A stretch of DNA of 64,000 nt from CAVWSM01 sp963798505 (GTDB taxonomy: Bacteria > Actinomycetota > Actinomycetes > Jiangellales > Jiangellaceae). Shown piece after piece: positions 11,119 through 19,560 of the stretch. The stretch covers positions 62,001 through 126,000 of the forward strand of contig CAWCTX010000009.1 of the NCBI GenBank assembly GCA_963798505.1, written 5' to 3'. Below the pieces are notes generated by a model, which was given only the letters and a program-made list of their open reading frames with translations, ran no database searches and had not been told where the DNA came from. How positions within the stretch are numbered: position 1 is the first letter of the stretch; every line of letters begins with the position of its first letter. Position numbers and translations under genes: made by a program.

Positions 11119-11273
11119 ACGCCCCCATAGCGAAGTCTGTCGACACACTGGGTGCCCGTGTGGGGTGTCATCGCCGGCCTACCTATCTCGTCGAGGGCAA
11201 CGAGCGCGCGGCGAAGTCGGCCTTCGACGTTGCCGACGAGACTCCCGGCTACACGTACGTCGTGGTGTCCGGC

Positions 11274-11705
11274 TTAGGGAGCACCGGCCGATGACCCGTT
11301 CTGCTCTCCTCCGAGCAGCTCACGGACCTCGGCCAGGAATGGCCGGTCGGCATCGAGCCAATCGACGGTGTCGAGCTCGTCGGCACCCAGCCACCGCAGC
11401 TCGTCATGGTCTTCCAATGGCTGTGGCTCTCCCGCTCCGTCAAGCAGCCGGGCGCTGAGCACACGAAGTACGTACCCCGGCTTGAGCGGCACGTCACCGC
11501 CGATCTGCGCACCCGCGACGACGACGACTCCGAGCTCCTCCAGGCACTCACGGACGACCGCGTCGGAGTCGGACTCCCCCGATTCGACCTTGCCACCCGG
11601 GAACTCCCAGCCCCCGGCCACGTCGGCCGGTGCGCTGCGACGGGCAGCGAGCACGCGCCCGTTGTGGATCAAGGCGGCCCCCACCACGACGAGATCCACA
11701 TCCAC
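11274..11705 (-). CDS. NUDIX hydrolase (MutT-like)
   Basis: Pyrophosphohydrolase of 143 residues. The Nudix box is complete: G at GGKVESGE, then the REC.EELGV end. It begins MDVDLVVVGAALIHNGRVLAARR, and PADVAGGWEFPGGK is typical of actinobacterial 8-oxo-dGTP/CTP pyrophosphohydrolases, which clean oxidised nucleotides. The exact substrate is unproven. It stands alone on the minus strand. Confidence 0.88.
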   Translation of the reverse strand: MDVDLVVVGAALIHNGRVLAARRSAPADVAGGWEFPGGKVESGESDSDAVVRECLEELGVVVVAGAQIGGDVPLKPGYVLRVLSARLLDGAGEPQPLEDHDELRWLGADELDTVDWLDADRPFLAEVRELLGGEQNGSSAGAP

Positions 11706-11809
11706 ACCCTGTCATGGCGCGCCGGGTGGTGCTAAAGCCTGGCGCGGCGGGCAGGAGGCATGCGAGGCTGCCGCCAACCGACCGACCCGGAAAGCCCCGT
11801 GGAGGCGCG

Positions 11810-12103
11810 ATGGGTACCCATCAACGCGAAAGCGTCGCCAGTGTCCGCCAGTTGTTGGCGCGCCTGGAAGCGGCCGTCACCGCGCTGCGCGAGGAGTTTG
11901 GCGACACCCTGGGCACACGCCGGCTCGCGGCCGACGTGCGCCGGCTCGCCGAGGACCTCGACGAGCTCGGCCCGCCCCTGCCCAACCAGCCTGACCAGCT
12001 GCCACGACAGCTGGAGGAGATCCCCGACACCCCCTACGACCCGAGCATGTGGGCCGACGCCGACGACGAAGGCTTCGGCGCCCCCGACCGGCACGCCCCC
12101 TGA
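11810..12103 (+). CDS. Small hypothetical protein
   Basis: 97 residues, starting behind GGAGG (11801-11805). A helical, charge-rich N-terminal half (VRQLLARLEAAVTALREEFG, RRLAADVRRLAEDLDEL) is likely a short coiled coil, followed by a proline-rich acidic tail (PDTPYDPSMWADADDEGF). No signal peptide or membrane helix. No family recognised. It lies just upstream of the succinate dehydrogenase genes in the same direction. Confidence 0.65.
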   Translation: MGTHQRESVASVRQLLARLEAAVTALREEFGDTLGTRRLAADVRRLAEDLDELGPPLPNQPDQLPRQLEEIPDTPYDPSMWADADDEGFGAPDRHAP

Positions 12104-12132
12104 CCCGACCGTCGCCTGGCAAGGAGACCGAA

Positions 12133-12924
12133 TTGGCCACCGGAGTCTTCTCCGCGAGCCGTGCACAGATCACTGAACCGACACTTCGACGTGACCGCTG
12201 GTGGGTGCAACCGGCGGTCACAACGCTCGTGCTGCTCGGGTTCGTGGTGTATTCGACTTGGCGGGCCTTCGATGCCCAGAACTATTTCGCGGATCCCTAT
12301 CTGTCACCGTTCTTCTCGCCCTGCCTCGTCACGTCATGCCCCGAGGAGGCGTCCGACTTCGGGCAGCCCATCGGTGACTGGTGGCGGTGGTCTCCGGCCC
12401 TGCTCATCCTGATCTTCCCGTTGGGCTTCCGGCTGACGTGCTACTACTACCGCAAGGCCTACTACCGCTCGTTCTGGCTGTCACCGCCTGCATGTGCCGT
12501 GGCCGAGCCACACCGGCGCTACCGCGGCGAGACCAGGTTCCCGCTTATCCTGCAGAACCTGCACCGCTGGTTCCTGTACCTCGCCATCCCCGTCGCCCTG
12601 GTCCTGAGCGTCGACGTCGTGCTCGCCTTCCGCAACGCCGAGGGCGAATGGGGGCACATGGGCCTCGGCACGGTCGTACTTTTCGTCAACGTGGTGCTTA
12701 TCTGGGCCTACACCGTGTCGTGCCACTCGTGTCGGCACGTGGTCGGTGGGCGCATCAACAACTTCTCGAAGCACCCGCTCCGCTATCGCGCGTGGACGTT
12801 CGTCTCACGGATCAACCGGTTTCATCCGCTCTTCGCGTGGTTGTCGCTGTTCTCCGTCGCCCTGGCCGACCTGTACGTGATGCTCGTGGCCAATGGCACG
12901 ATCGACGACCCGAAGTTCTTCTAG
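12133..12924 (+). CDS. sdhC: Succinate dehydrogenase membrane anchor subunit
   Basis: Membrane protein of 263 residues encoded directly upstream of the flavoprotein and iron-sulfur subunits. It matches the anchor of the actinobacterial SdhABC type. Five hydrophobic segments are visible (near residues 27-45, 86-105, 145-170, 183-203 and 232-252). Histidines such as those in QNLHRWFLY and VSCHSCRHVVGG may bind haem or quinone. The start is a TTG at 12133 behind AAGGAG; the in-frame ATG upstream lies inside the preceding gene and lacks a ribosome site. Confidence 0.8.
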   Translation: MATGVFSASRAQITEPTLRRDRWWVQPAVTTLVLLGFVVYSTWRAFDAQNYFADPYLSPFFSPCLVTSCPEEASDFGQPIGDWWRWSPALLILIFPLGFRLTCYYYRKAYYRSFWLSPPACAVAEPHRRYRGETRFPLILQNLHRWFLYLAIPVALVLSVDVVLAFRNAEGEWGHMGLGTVVLFVNVVLIWAYTVSCHSCRHVVGGRINNFSKHPLRYRAWTFVSRINRFHPLFAWLSLFSVALADLYVMLVANGTIDDPKFF

Positions 12925-12928
12925 TACG

Positions 12929-12949
12929 CCCGGGGGCTCCGCCCCCGGG
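12929..12949. repeat. GGGGGCTCCGCCCCC hairpin between sdhC and sdhA
   Basis: CCCGGGGGC, loop TCC, GCCCCCGGG: a perfect nine-base stem between the sdhC stop and the sdhA start. The same 15-base core recurs at 55679-55693, suggesting a small dispersed hairpin repeat. Here it could tune the ratio of anchor to catalytic subunits. Confidence 0.65.
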
Positions 12950-12973
12950 ATCCCCCGAAGGCAAGGACTCCTC

Positions 12974-14797
12974 ATGACCGATCAGCCGGGTGCGACGCGG
13001 CACTCGTACGACGTCCTGGTCGTCGGGGCAGGCGGCGCCGGTCTGCGTGCGGCCATCGCCGCGCACGATGCCGGCGCGCACACCGCGATCGTCTGCAAGT
13101 CCTTGCTGGGCAAGGCACACACCGTCATGGCCGAGGGCGGCATCGCGGCCGCGATGGGCAACGTCTATGCCGAGGACGGCTGGCGCGTGCACTTCCGCGA
13201 CACCATGCGCGGCGGGAAGATGCTCAACAACTGGCGCATGGCGCAGCTGCATGCTCAGGAGGCGCCCGACCGCGTGCACGAGCTCGAGGAGTGGGGAGCG
13301 CTCTTCGACCGTACGCCCGAGGGACTCATCTCTCAGCGAGACTTCGGCGGCCACCGTTACGCCAGGCTCGCGCACGTCGGCGACCGTACGGGTCTCGAGA
13401 TGATCCGCACCCTCCAGCAGCACGCGGTGGCCAAAGGTATCGACGTGTTCATGGAGTGCACTGTCACGCAGCTGTTCGTCGACGAAGAATTCCCCGGCGG
13501 CCGGCACATCTCCGGTGCCCTCGGCTACTGGCGCGAGAGCGGTCGGTTCCTCGTCTTCGACGCGCCCACGGTCATCCTTGCGACGGGCGGCATTGGAAAG
13601 TCCTACAAGGTGACCAGCAACTCCTGGGAGTACACAGGCGACGGGCACGCCCTGGCGCTGCGCACCGGCGCCAGCCTGCTCAACATGGAGTTCGTCCAAT
13701 TCCACCCGACCGGCATGGTGTGGCCGCCCAGCGTGCGCGGCATCCTCGTCACCGAGTCGGTGCGTGGCGACGGTGGCGTGCTGCGCAACAGCGCCGGCAA
13801 CCGCTTCATGTTCGACTACATCCCTGACTTCTTCCGCAAGGAGACCGCGGAGACCGAGGCTGAAGCCGACCGCTGGTACACCGACAAGAAGAACAACCGG
13901 CGCCCACCCGAGCTGCTGCCGCGCGACGAGGTTGCGCGCGCCATCAACTCCGAGGTGAAAGCTGGCCGCGGGTCGCCGCACGGCGGTGTCTTCCTGGACA
14001 TCGCGTCGCGCCGCACCCCCGACTTCATCCGGCGTCGGCTGCCGTCGATGTACCACCAGTTCATGGAGCTCGCCGACGTCGACATCACGGCCGAGCCCAT
14101 GGAGGTCGGGCCGACATGCCACTACGTCATGGGTGGCGTCGAGGTCGACGCCGACACGGGCGAGTCCAAGGTTGCAGGGCTCTATGCCGCAGGTGAGGTC
14201 GCGGGTGGCATGCACGGGTCAAACCGGCTTGGCGGCAACTCGCTGTCCGACCTGCTGGTGTTCGGTCGCCGCGCGGGGCTCAACGCGGCCTACTCGGTGA
14301 TCCGGCTCGGACGTTCGCGACCGCGGCTCGACGAGGTTGCCGTCCGCAAGGCGTCCGACGAGGCCCTCCAGCCGTTCGCGGAGGAGGGCGACGAGAACCC
14401 CTACACGCTGCAGCAGAAGCTGCAGGAGATCATGCACGACCTGGTCGGCATCATCCGCCGTCGCGACGAGATGGAGCAGGCGCTCGTCGAGATCGAGAAG
14501 CTCAAGGAGCGCTCGACCCGCCTTGCCGTCGAAGGTCATCGGCAGTACAACCCCGGCTGGCACCTGGCGATCGACCTGCGCAACATGCTGCTCGTCTCGG
14601 AGTGCATCGCCCGTGCGGCGCTCGAGCGCACCGAGAGCCGTGGCGGGCACACACGTGACGACTTCCCCGCCACCGACCCCGAGTGGGGCAGGGTCAACCT
14701 CGTGCTGACCTCCGACGGCGACGACACCGTGGCGATCCACCGACAACCCTTGCCGGCCATGCCCAACGACCTCGCCGGCATCTTCGAGGAGAGCTGA
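12974..14797 (+). CDS. sdhA: Succinate dehydrogenase flavoprotein subunit
   Basis: Covalent-FAD subunit of 607 residues that oxidises succinate to fumarate in the TCA cycle and respiratory chain. Visible are the FAD-binding GAGGAGLRAA, an early KAHTVMAEGGIAAAMG segment, the substrate/FAD region NMEFVQFHPTGM, GILVTESVRGDGG and the C-terminal GRRAGLNAAY. The ATG at 12974 follows GCAAGGACTCCTC. It ends in TGATG with sdhB. Length and order fit the actinobacterial Sdh operon. Confidence 0.93.
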   Translation: MTDQPGATRHSYDVLVVGAGGAGLRAAIAAHDAGAHTAIVCKSLLGKAHTVMAEGGIAAAMGNVYAEDGWRVHFRDTMRGGKMLNNWRMAQLHAQEAPDRVHELEEWGALFDRTPEGLISQRDFGGHRYARLAHVGDRTGLEMIRTLQQHAVAKGIDVFMECTVTQLFVDEEFPGGRHISGALGYWRESGRFLVFDAPTVILATGGIGKSYKVTSNSWEYTGDGHALALRTGASLLNMEFVQFHPTGMVWPPSVRGILVTESVRGDGGVLRNSAGNRFMFDYIPDFFRKETAETEAEADRWYTDKKNNRRPPELLPRDEVARAINSEVKAGRGSPHGGVFLDIASRRTPDFIRRRLPSMYHQFMELADVDITAEPMEVGPTCHYVMGGVEVDADTGESKVAGLYAAGEVAGGMHGSNRLGGNSLSDLLVFGRRAGLNAAYSVIRLGRSRPRLDEVAVRKASDEALQPFAEEGDENPYTLQQKLQEIMHDLVGIIRRRDEMEQALVEIEKLKERSTRLAVEGHRQYNPGWHLAIDLRNMLLVSECIARAALERTESRGGHTRDDFPATDPEWGRVNLVLTSDGDDTVAIHRQPLPAMPNDLAGIFEES

Positions 14798-15561
14798 TGG
14801 GTTACGACCTGACGCTGCGCATCTGGCGCGGCGACCGGATGCGCGGGCGCCTCGTCGACTACGTCGTGCCAGTGGAGGAAGGCGAGGTCGTCTTGGACGC
14901 CGTGCATCGGGTGCAGGCGACCCAGGCCGGCGACCTCGCGGTGCGGTGGAACTGCAAGGCCGGCAAGTGCGGCTCATGCAGCGCGGAGATCAACGGCCAG
15001 CCACGCCTGTTGTGCATGACCCGGCTCTCGGTGTTCGACCCGGCGGAAGCAGTCACGGTCACCCCGCTGCGCACCTTCCCGGTCATCCGCGACCTGGTGA
15101 CCGACGTGTCGTTCAACTACGAGAAGGCGAAGACCGTCCCGGCGTTCGCCCCGGTCCCGCGTGACAAGGACGGCAACTACCGGATGCAGCAGGAGGACGT
15201 CGAGCGCGGCCAGGAGTTCCGCAAGTGCATCGAGTGCTTCCTCTGCCAGACCGTGTGCCATGTCGTCCGTGACCATGAGGACAACAAGCAGGCCTTCTCC
15301 GGCCCACGGTTCTTCCTGCGCTATGCCGAGCTCGACATGCACCCGCTCGACACCAACGACCGGCGACGCCTCGCCCAGGACCAGGCCGGCATCGGCATGT
15401 GCAACATCACCAAGTGCTGCACCGAGGTCTGCCCCGAGCACATCAAGATCACCGACAACGCCATCATCCCCATGAAGGAGCGCGTCGCCGACCGCAAGTT
15501 CGACCCGCTCGTCTGGCTCGGCTCCAAGATCAGCCGCCGGGATGCGCGCACCGAGCCTTGA
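14797..15561 (+). CDS. sdhB: Succinate dehydrogenase iron-sulfur subunit
   Basis: 254 residues that pass electrons from FAD to the membrane anchor. The 2Fe-2S motif is WNCKAGKCGSCSAEING with a further C in PRLLCMTRL. The C-terminal clusters are CIECFLCQTVCHVV and MCNITKCCTEVCPEHIKI. One base of overlap with sdhA (TGATG) indicates translational coupling. Intact; it completes an anchor-flavoprotein-FeS operon. Confidence 0.93.
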   Translation: MGYDLTLRIWRGDRMRGRLVDYVVPVEEGEVVLDAVHRVQATQAGDLAVRWNCKAGKCGSCSAEINGQPRLLCMTRLSVFDPAEAVTVTPLRTFPVIRDLVTDVSFNYEKAKTVPAFAPVPRDKDGNYRMQQEDVERGQEFRKCIECFLCQTVCHVVRDHEDNKQAFSGPRFFLRYAELDMHPLDTNDRRRLAQDQAGIGMCNITKCCTEVCPEHIKITDNAIIPMKERVADRKFDPLVWLGSKISRRDARTEP

Positions 15562-15582
15562 CGCGGACCTGACCGCCGGCGG

Positions 15583-15711
15583 CTTGTCAGACTGTCAGAA
15601 CCAGTGACCTGCACTACTTTGCCGAGCGCGTCTGACAAGTGCCCGGGTTCACGACGTGTCAGATCGCGGCACAGCAAACCCGCAGGGCAGCGGTTCTGAC
15701 ATTCTGACAAG
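15583..15711. repeat. Six-copy TGTCAGA inverted-repeat cluster
   Basis: The heptamer TGTCAGA occurs forward at 15585-15591, 15593-15599 and 15657-15663, and inverted at 15631-15637, 15695-15701 and 15703-15709. The outer 20-base arms (15583-15602 and 15692-15711) are complementary apart from one of the two bases between heptamers; the inner pair is nested within. It fills the gap between sdhB and the pterin dehydratase. It could be an operator array or a nested RNA hairpin or terminator. Confidence 0.7.
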
Positions 15712-15766
15712 TCGGCAGACGGCGTCCGCTTGACGTGGCGGCTGCGCACGTACGAGCGTGTCTGCC

Positions 15767-16066
15767 ATGTCCAGCGTGCTGACCGACGAGCAGGTTGCCC
15801 AGTCCCTCCATACGTTGCCTACCTGGGCGGGTGACTCCCGAGCATTGAGCCGTACGGTCGAGGCGGCCGACTTCCTGACCGGGATCCGCATCGTCGACGA
15901 GGTCGCCGTCGTCGCGGACGCGATCGACCACCACCCCGACATCGACATCAGGTGGCGCAAGCTGACCTTCACCCTGTCGACGCACAGCGCCAAGGGCGTG
16001 ACCGAGCGCGACCTCGACCTCGCGCAGCGCATCGACGAGATCGTCGACAAGTACCCGACCCGCTGA
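15767..16066 (+). CDS. 4a-hydroxytetrahydrobiopterin dehydratase (PCD/DCoH)
   Basis: 99 residues. It dehydrates pterin-4a-carbinolamine to recycle tetrahydropterin cofactors. The active-site region DHHPDIDIRW with TLSTHSAKGVTERDLDLA is the family signature. The ATG at 15767 is chosen; a GTG three codons earlier is possible. It follows the TGTCAGA cluster directly. No aromatic amino acid hydroxylase is nearby, so its partner is unknown. Confidence 0.88.
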   Translation: MSSVLTDEQVAQSLHTLPTWAGDSRALSRTVEAADFLTGIRIVDEVAVVADAIDHHPDIDIRWRKLTFTLSTHSAKGVTERDLDLAQRIDEIVDKYPTR

Positions 16067-16069
16067 CGA

Positions 16070-17029
16070 TCAGCCCGGGCGTGGCAGAGTCACGACGAAC
16101 CTTGCACCGCGCTCGTGCAGCGGATCCACGACAACGGAACCCCCATGTCGCTCGACGATTTCGCGGACCAGGGCCAGCCCCAATCCCGGTGCCACCGGAG
16201 GCCGTCGTACGCGACCCGTCGAGTCGGCTGAACCGCTCGAAGACCGCCTCGCGCTGGTCCGCCGGGATGCCGGGCCCGTCGTCGGCCACCGACAGCACGC
16301 AACGTACCGTCTCGCTCGGCCAGCTCGAGCGTCACCGTGCTGGCGGCATAGCGAGCAGCGTTGTCGAGCAGGTTGTCGACGGCGCGCGCGAGCTCGTCGG
16401 GATCGCCCGTCACCTGCGCGGCCGAGACTCCGCCCATGATCGACGGTGACGTCACGCTCCGCCCGCAGGCGTCGTACGGATCGCAGCACGAGGTCGTCCA
16501 CGTCGACACGCTCCCAGCGGTCACGCGGCACGGCCCCCGCATCGCTGCGGGCCAGGTGCAACAGGTCTGACACGAGCCTCTGCAGTCCGATCGTCTCGCG
16601 CAGCACAGCCTCGTGCGTCCGCGCCAGGTCAGCCGTGCCTGGGTGCGCGGCGTCGACCTCGAGCTCCGACCGGATGCGGGCGAGCGGTGCGCGCAGCTCG
16701 TGCGACGCGTCGGCGACGAACTGCTGCTGCCGGCGATGCGCCTCCTCGACCGGCCGAAGCGTACGTCCCACGAGCCACCACGCGAGCAGCCCAACGACGA
16801 CGAGCACCAGCGGCAGCGCCACGAGGAGTGAGGCAACAAGCGCGCCCGTGCTCTCACCGACATCCTCCAGCGCGTCGGCACGAGCGGCCGCGCTGGCGAA
16901 GGACTGCTCCTCGATGCTGTCGCGGAGCAGCTCCCGATGCAGGAGGACGAGTCCCGTCCCGGCGACGACCAGCACCACGAGCACGGCCAGTACTGCCACG
17001 ACCGTGAGCCGGATACGCAGGCTACTCAC
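16070..17029 (-). pseudogene. Sensor histidine kinase, three +1 frameshifts
   Basis: A membrane sensor kinase of about 319 residues once repaired. It starts with GTG at 17029, overlapping the regulator stop by GTGA. Two membrane helices flank a short extracytoplasmic loop (VAVLAVLVVLVVAGTGLVLL and SLLVALPLVLVVVGLLAWWL). The H-box is FVADASHELRAPLARIRSEL, the N-box DPDELARAVDNLLDNAARYA, and the G boxes VADDGPGIPADQRE and ALVREIVERHGG. Single extra bases near 16438, 16314 and 16184 put these boxes in different frames; the span is an exact multiple of three, as three insertions predict. Unrepaired, it loses the whole ATP-binding domain. Confidence 0.85.
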
Positions 17030-17698
17030 GGCGCGACGAGGCGATAGCCCGCGCCTCGTACGGTCTCGATGCGCGGCCCGTCGGGCGGGTCGGCGAGCTT
17101 CAGACGCAGCCGGCGGACGTACACCTCCACGATGTTGGGGTCGCCGTCGAAGTCGTCGTCCCAGATCCCGTCGATGATCGTCGCGCTTGCTCAGCACCTG
17201 GCCGGCCCGGCGGCTGAAGAACTCCAGCACATCGAACTCCCGCGCGGTGAGCGCCAGCTCCACGCCGTTGCGCCTCGCCCGACGCTCCGCCGGGTCGACG
17301 AACAGGTCGCCAACCGACGTCGGGACGGGTCGACGCCGGTCGGCGCGGCGGAGCAACGCCCGGATGCGCGCCACGAGAACGGCGAACGAGAACGGCTTGG
17401 TCAGGTAGTCGTCCGCGCCGGTGTCGAGCGCCTCTGCCTCGTCGAGCTCACCGTCCTTGGCCGTGAGCATGAGGATCGGCGTCCAGATGCCTGCTGTGCG
17501 CAGGTCGGCGCAGATCTGAAAGCCGTTGCGCCCCGGCAACATGAGGTCGAGGACCACGAGGTCGTACGACCCCTCCTGCGCCCGCCAGAGGCCCTCGAGA
17601 CCGTCCGGGGCGACCTCGACGACGAAGCCCTCCGCCTGCAGCCCACGGCGCACGGCGGCCGCGAGCTTGGCGTCGTCCTCGACGAGCAGCAGCTTCAT
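17026..17698 (-). pseudogene. OmpR-family response regulator, +1 frameshift
   Basis: The receiver domain is complete (VEDD at residue 7, phosphoacceptor in VVLDLMLPG, T in MLTAKDG, K in YLTKPFSF). The winged-helix domain starts in frame (LTAREFDVLEFFSRRAG) but shifts after VLSK through one extra base near 17185. The next frame continues correctly as DGIWDDDFDGDPNIVEVYV to RGAGYRLVAP and a TGA at 17028-17026. As written, the frame runs on into the kinase gene, giving a false fusion. Repaired length is about 223 residues. Divergent from the PepSY gene, its probable target. Confidence 0.87.
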
Positions 17699-17752
17699 GG
17701 CGCCCTTCCTGGGACCAGTGTGGCCGCTCGGCCATGGATCCGTGAGCGCGTG

Positions 17753-17789
17753 TCAGCCTGTGTTCAGCGCCGTTCAGCAGGGCGTCAGC
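17753..17789 (+). promoter_or_regulatory. Direct-repeat operator for the OmpR-type regulator
   Basis: TCAGC occurs at 17753, 17764, 17774 and 17785, spaced 11, 10 and 11 bases, so all four lie on one face of the helix. OmpR/PhoP-family regulators bind such phased direct repeats. The array lies between the regulator and the divergent PepSY gene, just upstream of a -10-like CATAGT (17800-17805). Confidence 0.6.
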
Positions 17790-17834
17790 GATCGGAGCGC
17801 ATAGTGGGGGCATCGAAGTCGGAAGGTGACGGCC

Positions 17835-18155
17835 ATGGACCGCAAGCGCAAGCTCATCATCGCTGGAGTTGCCGGGGCCGCACTGGTCGGTGCGACCGGG
17901 GCCGCACTCGCCTCGCAGGCCGATGACTCGGAGCAACCCATCACGGGCGAAGCCCTCCAGAAAGCCAGCGATGCCGCACTGGCGCACACCGGCGGCGGGC
18001 GGGTAACCGAGACCGAGGTTGGCGACGAAGAGAGCTACTACGAGGTCGAGGTGACACTGCCGGGCGGTGGTCAGGTCGACGTCCAGCTCGACGAGGACTT
18101 CAACGTCGTCGGCAGCGAGGGCGACGACGAGTCCGAGGGCGCGGGCGACGACTGA
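17835..18155 (+). CDS. PepSY-domain exported protein
   Basis: 106 residues. A basic start and hydrophobic stretch (KRKLIIAGVAGAALVGATGAALA) form a signal peptide or anchor. The rest is one PepSY domain (QKASDAALAHTGGGRVTETEVGDEESYYEVEVTL), ending in an acidic tail. PepSY proteins next to two-component systems are common and are thought to act outside the membrane, possibly inhibiting proteases. The ATG at 17835 follows GGAAGG. A hairpin ends the transcript. Confidence 0.82.
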   Translation: MDRKRKLIIAGVAGAALVGATGAALASQADDSEQPITGEALQKASDAALAHTGGGRVTETEVGDEESYYEVEVTLPGGGQVDVQLDEDFNVVGSEGDDESEGAGDD

Positions 18156-18172
18156 CAGCACGTCACGCCGCA

Positions 18173-18210
18173 AAGATCCTCTGTGTACGTTTGGCTGCAC
18201 AGAGGATCTT
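18173..18210 (+). terminator. 13-base-pair terminator hairpin
   Basis: AAGATCCTCTGTG and CACAGAGGATCTT pair perfectly around a 12-base loop, 18 bases after the PepSY stop. No U tract follows, as is usual in high-GC actinobacteria. It ends just before the lipoprotein gene at 18232. Confidence 0.75.
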
Positions 18211-18231
18211 GCAACTTTGGGGGCATCCAAG

Positions 18232-19560
18232 ATGCGAGGTCCGCTGTTCACGATCGGCACGTTGACCGTGTTGATGATCGCAGCGTGTACGGGCGACGAA
18301 TCCAACAGCGCGCCCGAGGCCACCGAAACGGCGAGCCCGCTACAGACCGCTCCGGAAAGCGCTCGGGTCGACCTCGCCGAACCCGTCTTCTCCGACCCGA
18401 CGCAGGTGACCAACCCGCTCTTCCCTATCAGCGACCTGCATTCGGCGCTGTTGCTCGGCACCGAGGACGGAGGCGAGCTACGCGTCGAAACCACACTGCT
18501 CGCCGAGCCGAAGACGATCGAGGTCAACGGCCAACAGATCCAGACGCTGGAGTCGCAATACGTCTCGTTCCTCGATGGCCGCATCAAGGAAGTGGCCCTC
18601 GACTGGTACGGACAAGCCGACGACGGGTCGGTCTGGTACTTCGGCGAGGACGTCTTCAACTACGAAGACGGTGTGCTTGCCGATATGGATGGCACCTGGC
18701 TCGCCGGCAAGGACGGACCAGTTGCGATGATCATGCCAGCGTCGCCGCAGGTGGGCGACGTCTACAGACCGGAGAACATCCCTGACCTCGTCCTCGAAGA
18801 GGTCACGGTCGAGGAGACGGGTCGTACGGTGTACGGCCCACGCGGCCCCGTCCTTGGGGCGATCACCGTCTCGGAGCTGCATCCGCTCGAAGGCAACATC
18901 GAAGACAAGATCTTCGCTCCCGGCTACGGCGAGTTCCTTACCGGTGCGGGTGACGACCTGGAGGCGCTGGCTCTCGCCATGCCCACTGATGCGCAGCCAG
19001 GCCCGATGCCGGCCGAGCTGGGCAGCCTCACCGACAGCGCCTTCGTCGTCTTTGACGCGGCCCAATCGGAGGACTGGATCGCGGCAACCGCGGCCGCTGA
19101 TCGGGTGATGGGCGCGTGGGACGCGGCCCGGACTCGCGGCGTTCCGCTTCGCATCGAAGACCCCCTGAGCGGTGCGCTTGTCAGATTTGTCTCGGCGGTC
19201 GACTCACGGCAGGCGGCCGAATCAAGCCAAGCGGCACTCGACGTGGCTCGGCTCGGACTGGATCTCCAGCTGGCCTACCGACCGGTGAGCGACGTCGACC
19301 TCGACCGGTTCGAGCTCTGGGTCATGCAGGTGCTGATCGATGCAGAGGCCGATGATTCGGCAGCCGTGATGGGCGATTCGACGACCCTGGGCTGGGTTTG
19401 GGACCGCATCTCGCCGAGTGCGTCTCCCGCGTTCAGCGACGAGGTGAGCCGGGGCCTGGATGCTCTGAAGAGGGCAGCCGAGGACGAGGACGTCGTGGCG
19501 GCAGCCGAGGCCGCCACCACCCTCCACGAGACTGTGGCGGGGGCTCAAGCCGGCAGGTAG
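18232..19560 (+). CDS. Putative secreted lipoprotein of unknown function
   Basis: 442 residues. The N-terminus MRGPLFTIGTLTVLMIAAC is a lipoprotein signal with lipobox IAAC, then an acidic, serine-rich linker. The central part (DPTQVTNPLFPISDLHSALL, VALDWYGQADDGSVWYFGED) resembles the domain of uncharacterised actinobacterial exported proteins annotated only as hypothetical. The C-terminal third is helical and alanine-rich. I recognise no catalytic motif. The start is chosen for its signal peptide. Its 3' end overlaps the convergent hydrolase by 16 bases. Confidence 0.75.
   Translation: MRGPLFTIGTLTVLMIAACTGDESNSAPEATETASPLQTAPESARVDLAEPVFSDPTQVTNPLFPISDLHSALLLGTEDGGELRVETTLLAEPKTIEVNGQQIQTLESQYVSFLDGRIKEVALDWYGQADDGSVWYFGEDVFNYEDGVLADMDGTWLAGKDGPVAMIMPASPQVGDVYRPENIPDLVLEEVTVEETGRTVYGPRGPVLGAITVSELHPLEGNIEDKIFAPGYGEFLTGAGDDLEALALAMPTDAQPGPMPAELGSLTDSAFVVFDAAQSEDWIAATAAADRVMGAWDAARTRGVPLRIEDPLSGALVRFVSAVDSRQAAESSQAALDVARLGLDLQLAYRPVSDVDLDRFELWVMQVLIDAEADDSAAVMGDSTTLGWVWDRISPSASPAFSDEVSRGLDALKRAAEDEDVVAAAEAATTLHETVAGAQAGR

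Noticed and set aside
12812..14215. Long minus-strand frame opposite sdhA
   Set aside because: A mirror frame of a conserved gene with no recognisable domains or start signals.
16070..17698. One 542-codon frame joining a receiver domain and a histidine kinase, like a hybrid regulator
   Set aside because: The join lies in a frameshift. The regulator's true C-terminus and stop, and the kinase's GTG start, are present in the expected frames, so these are two genes.
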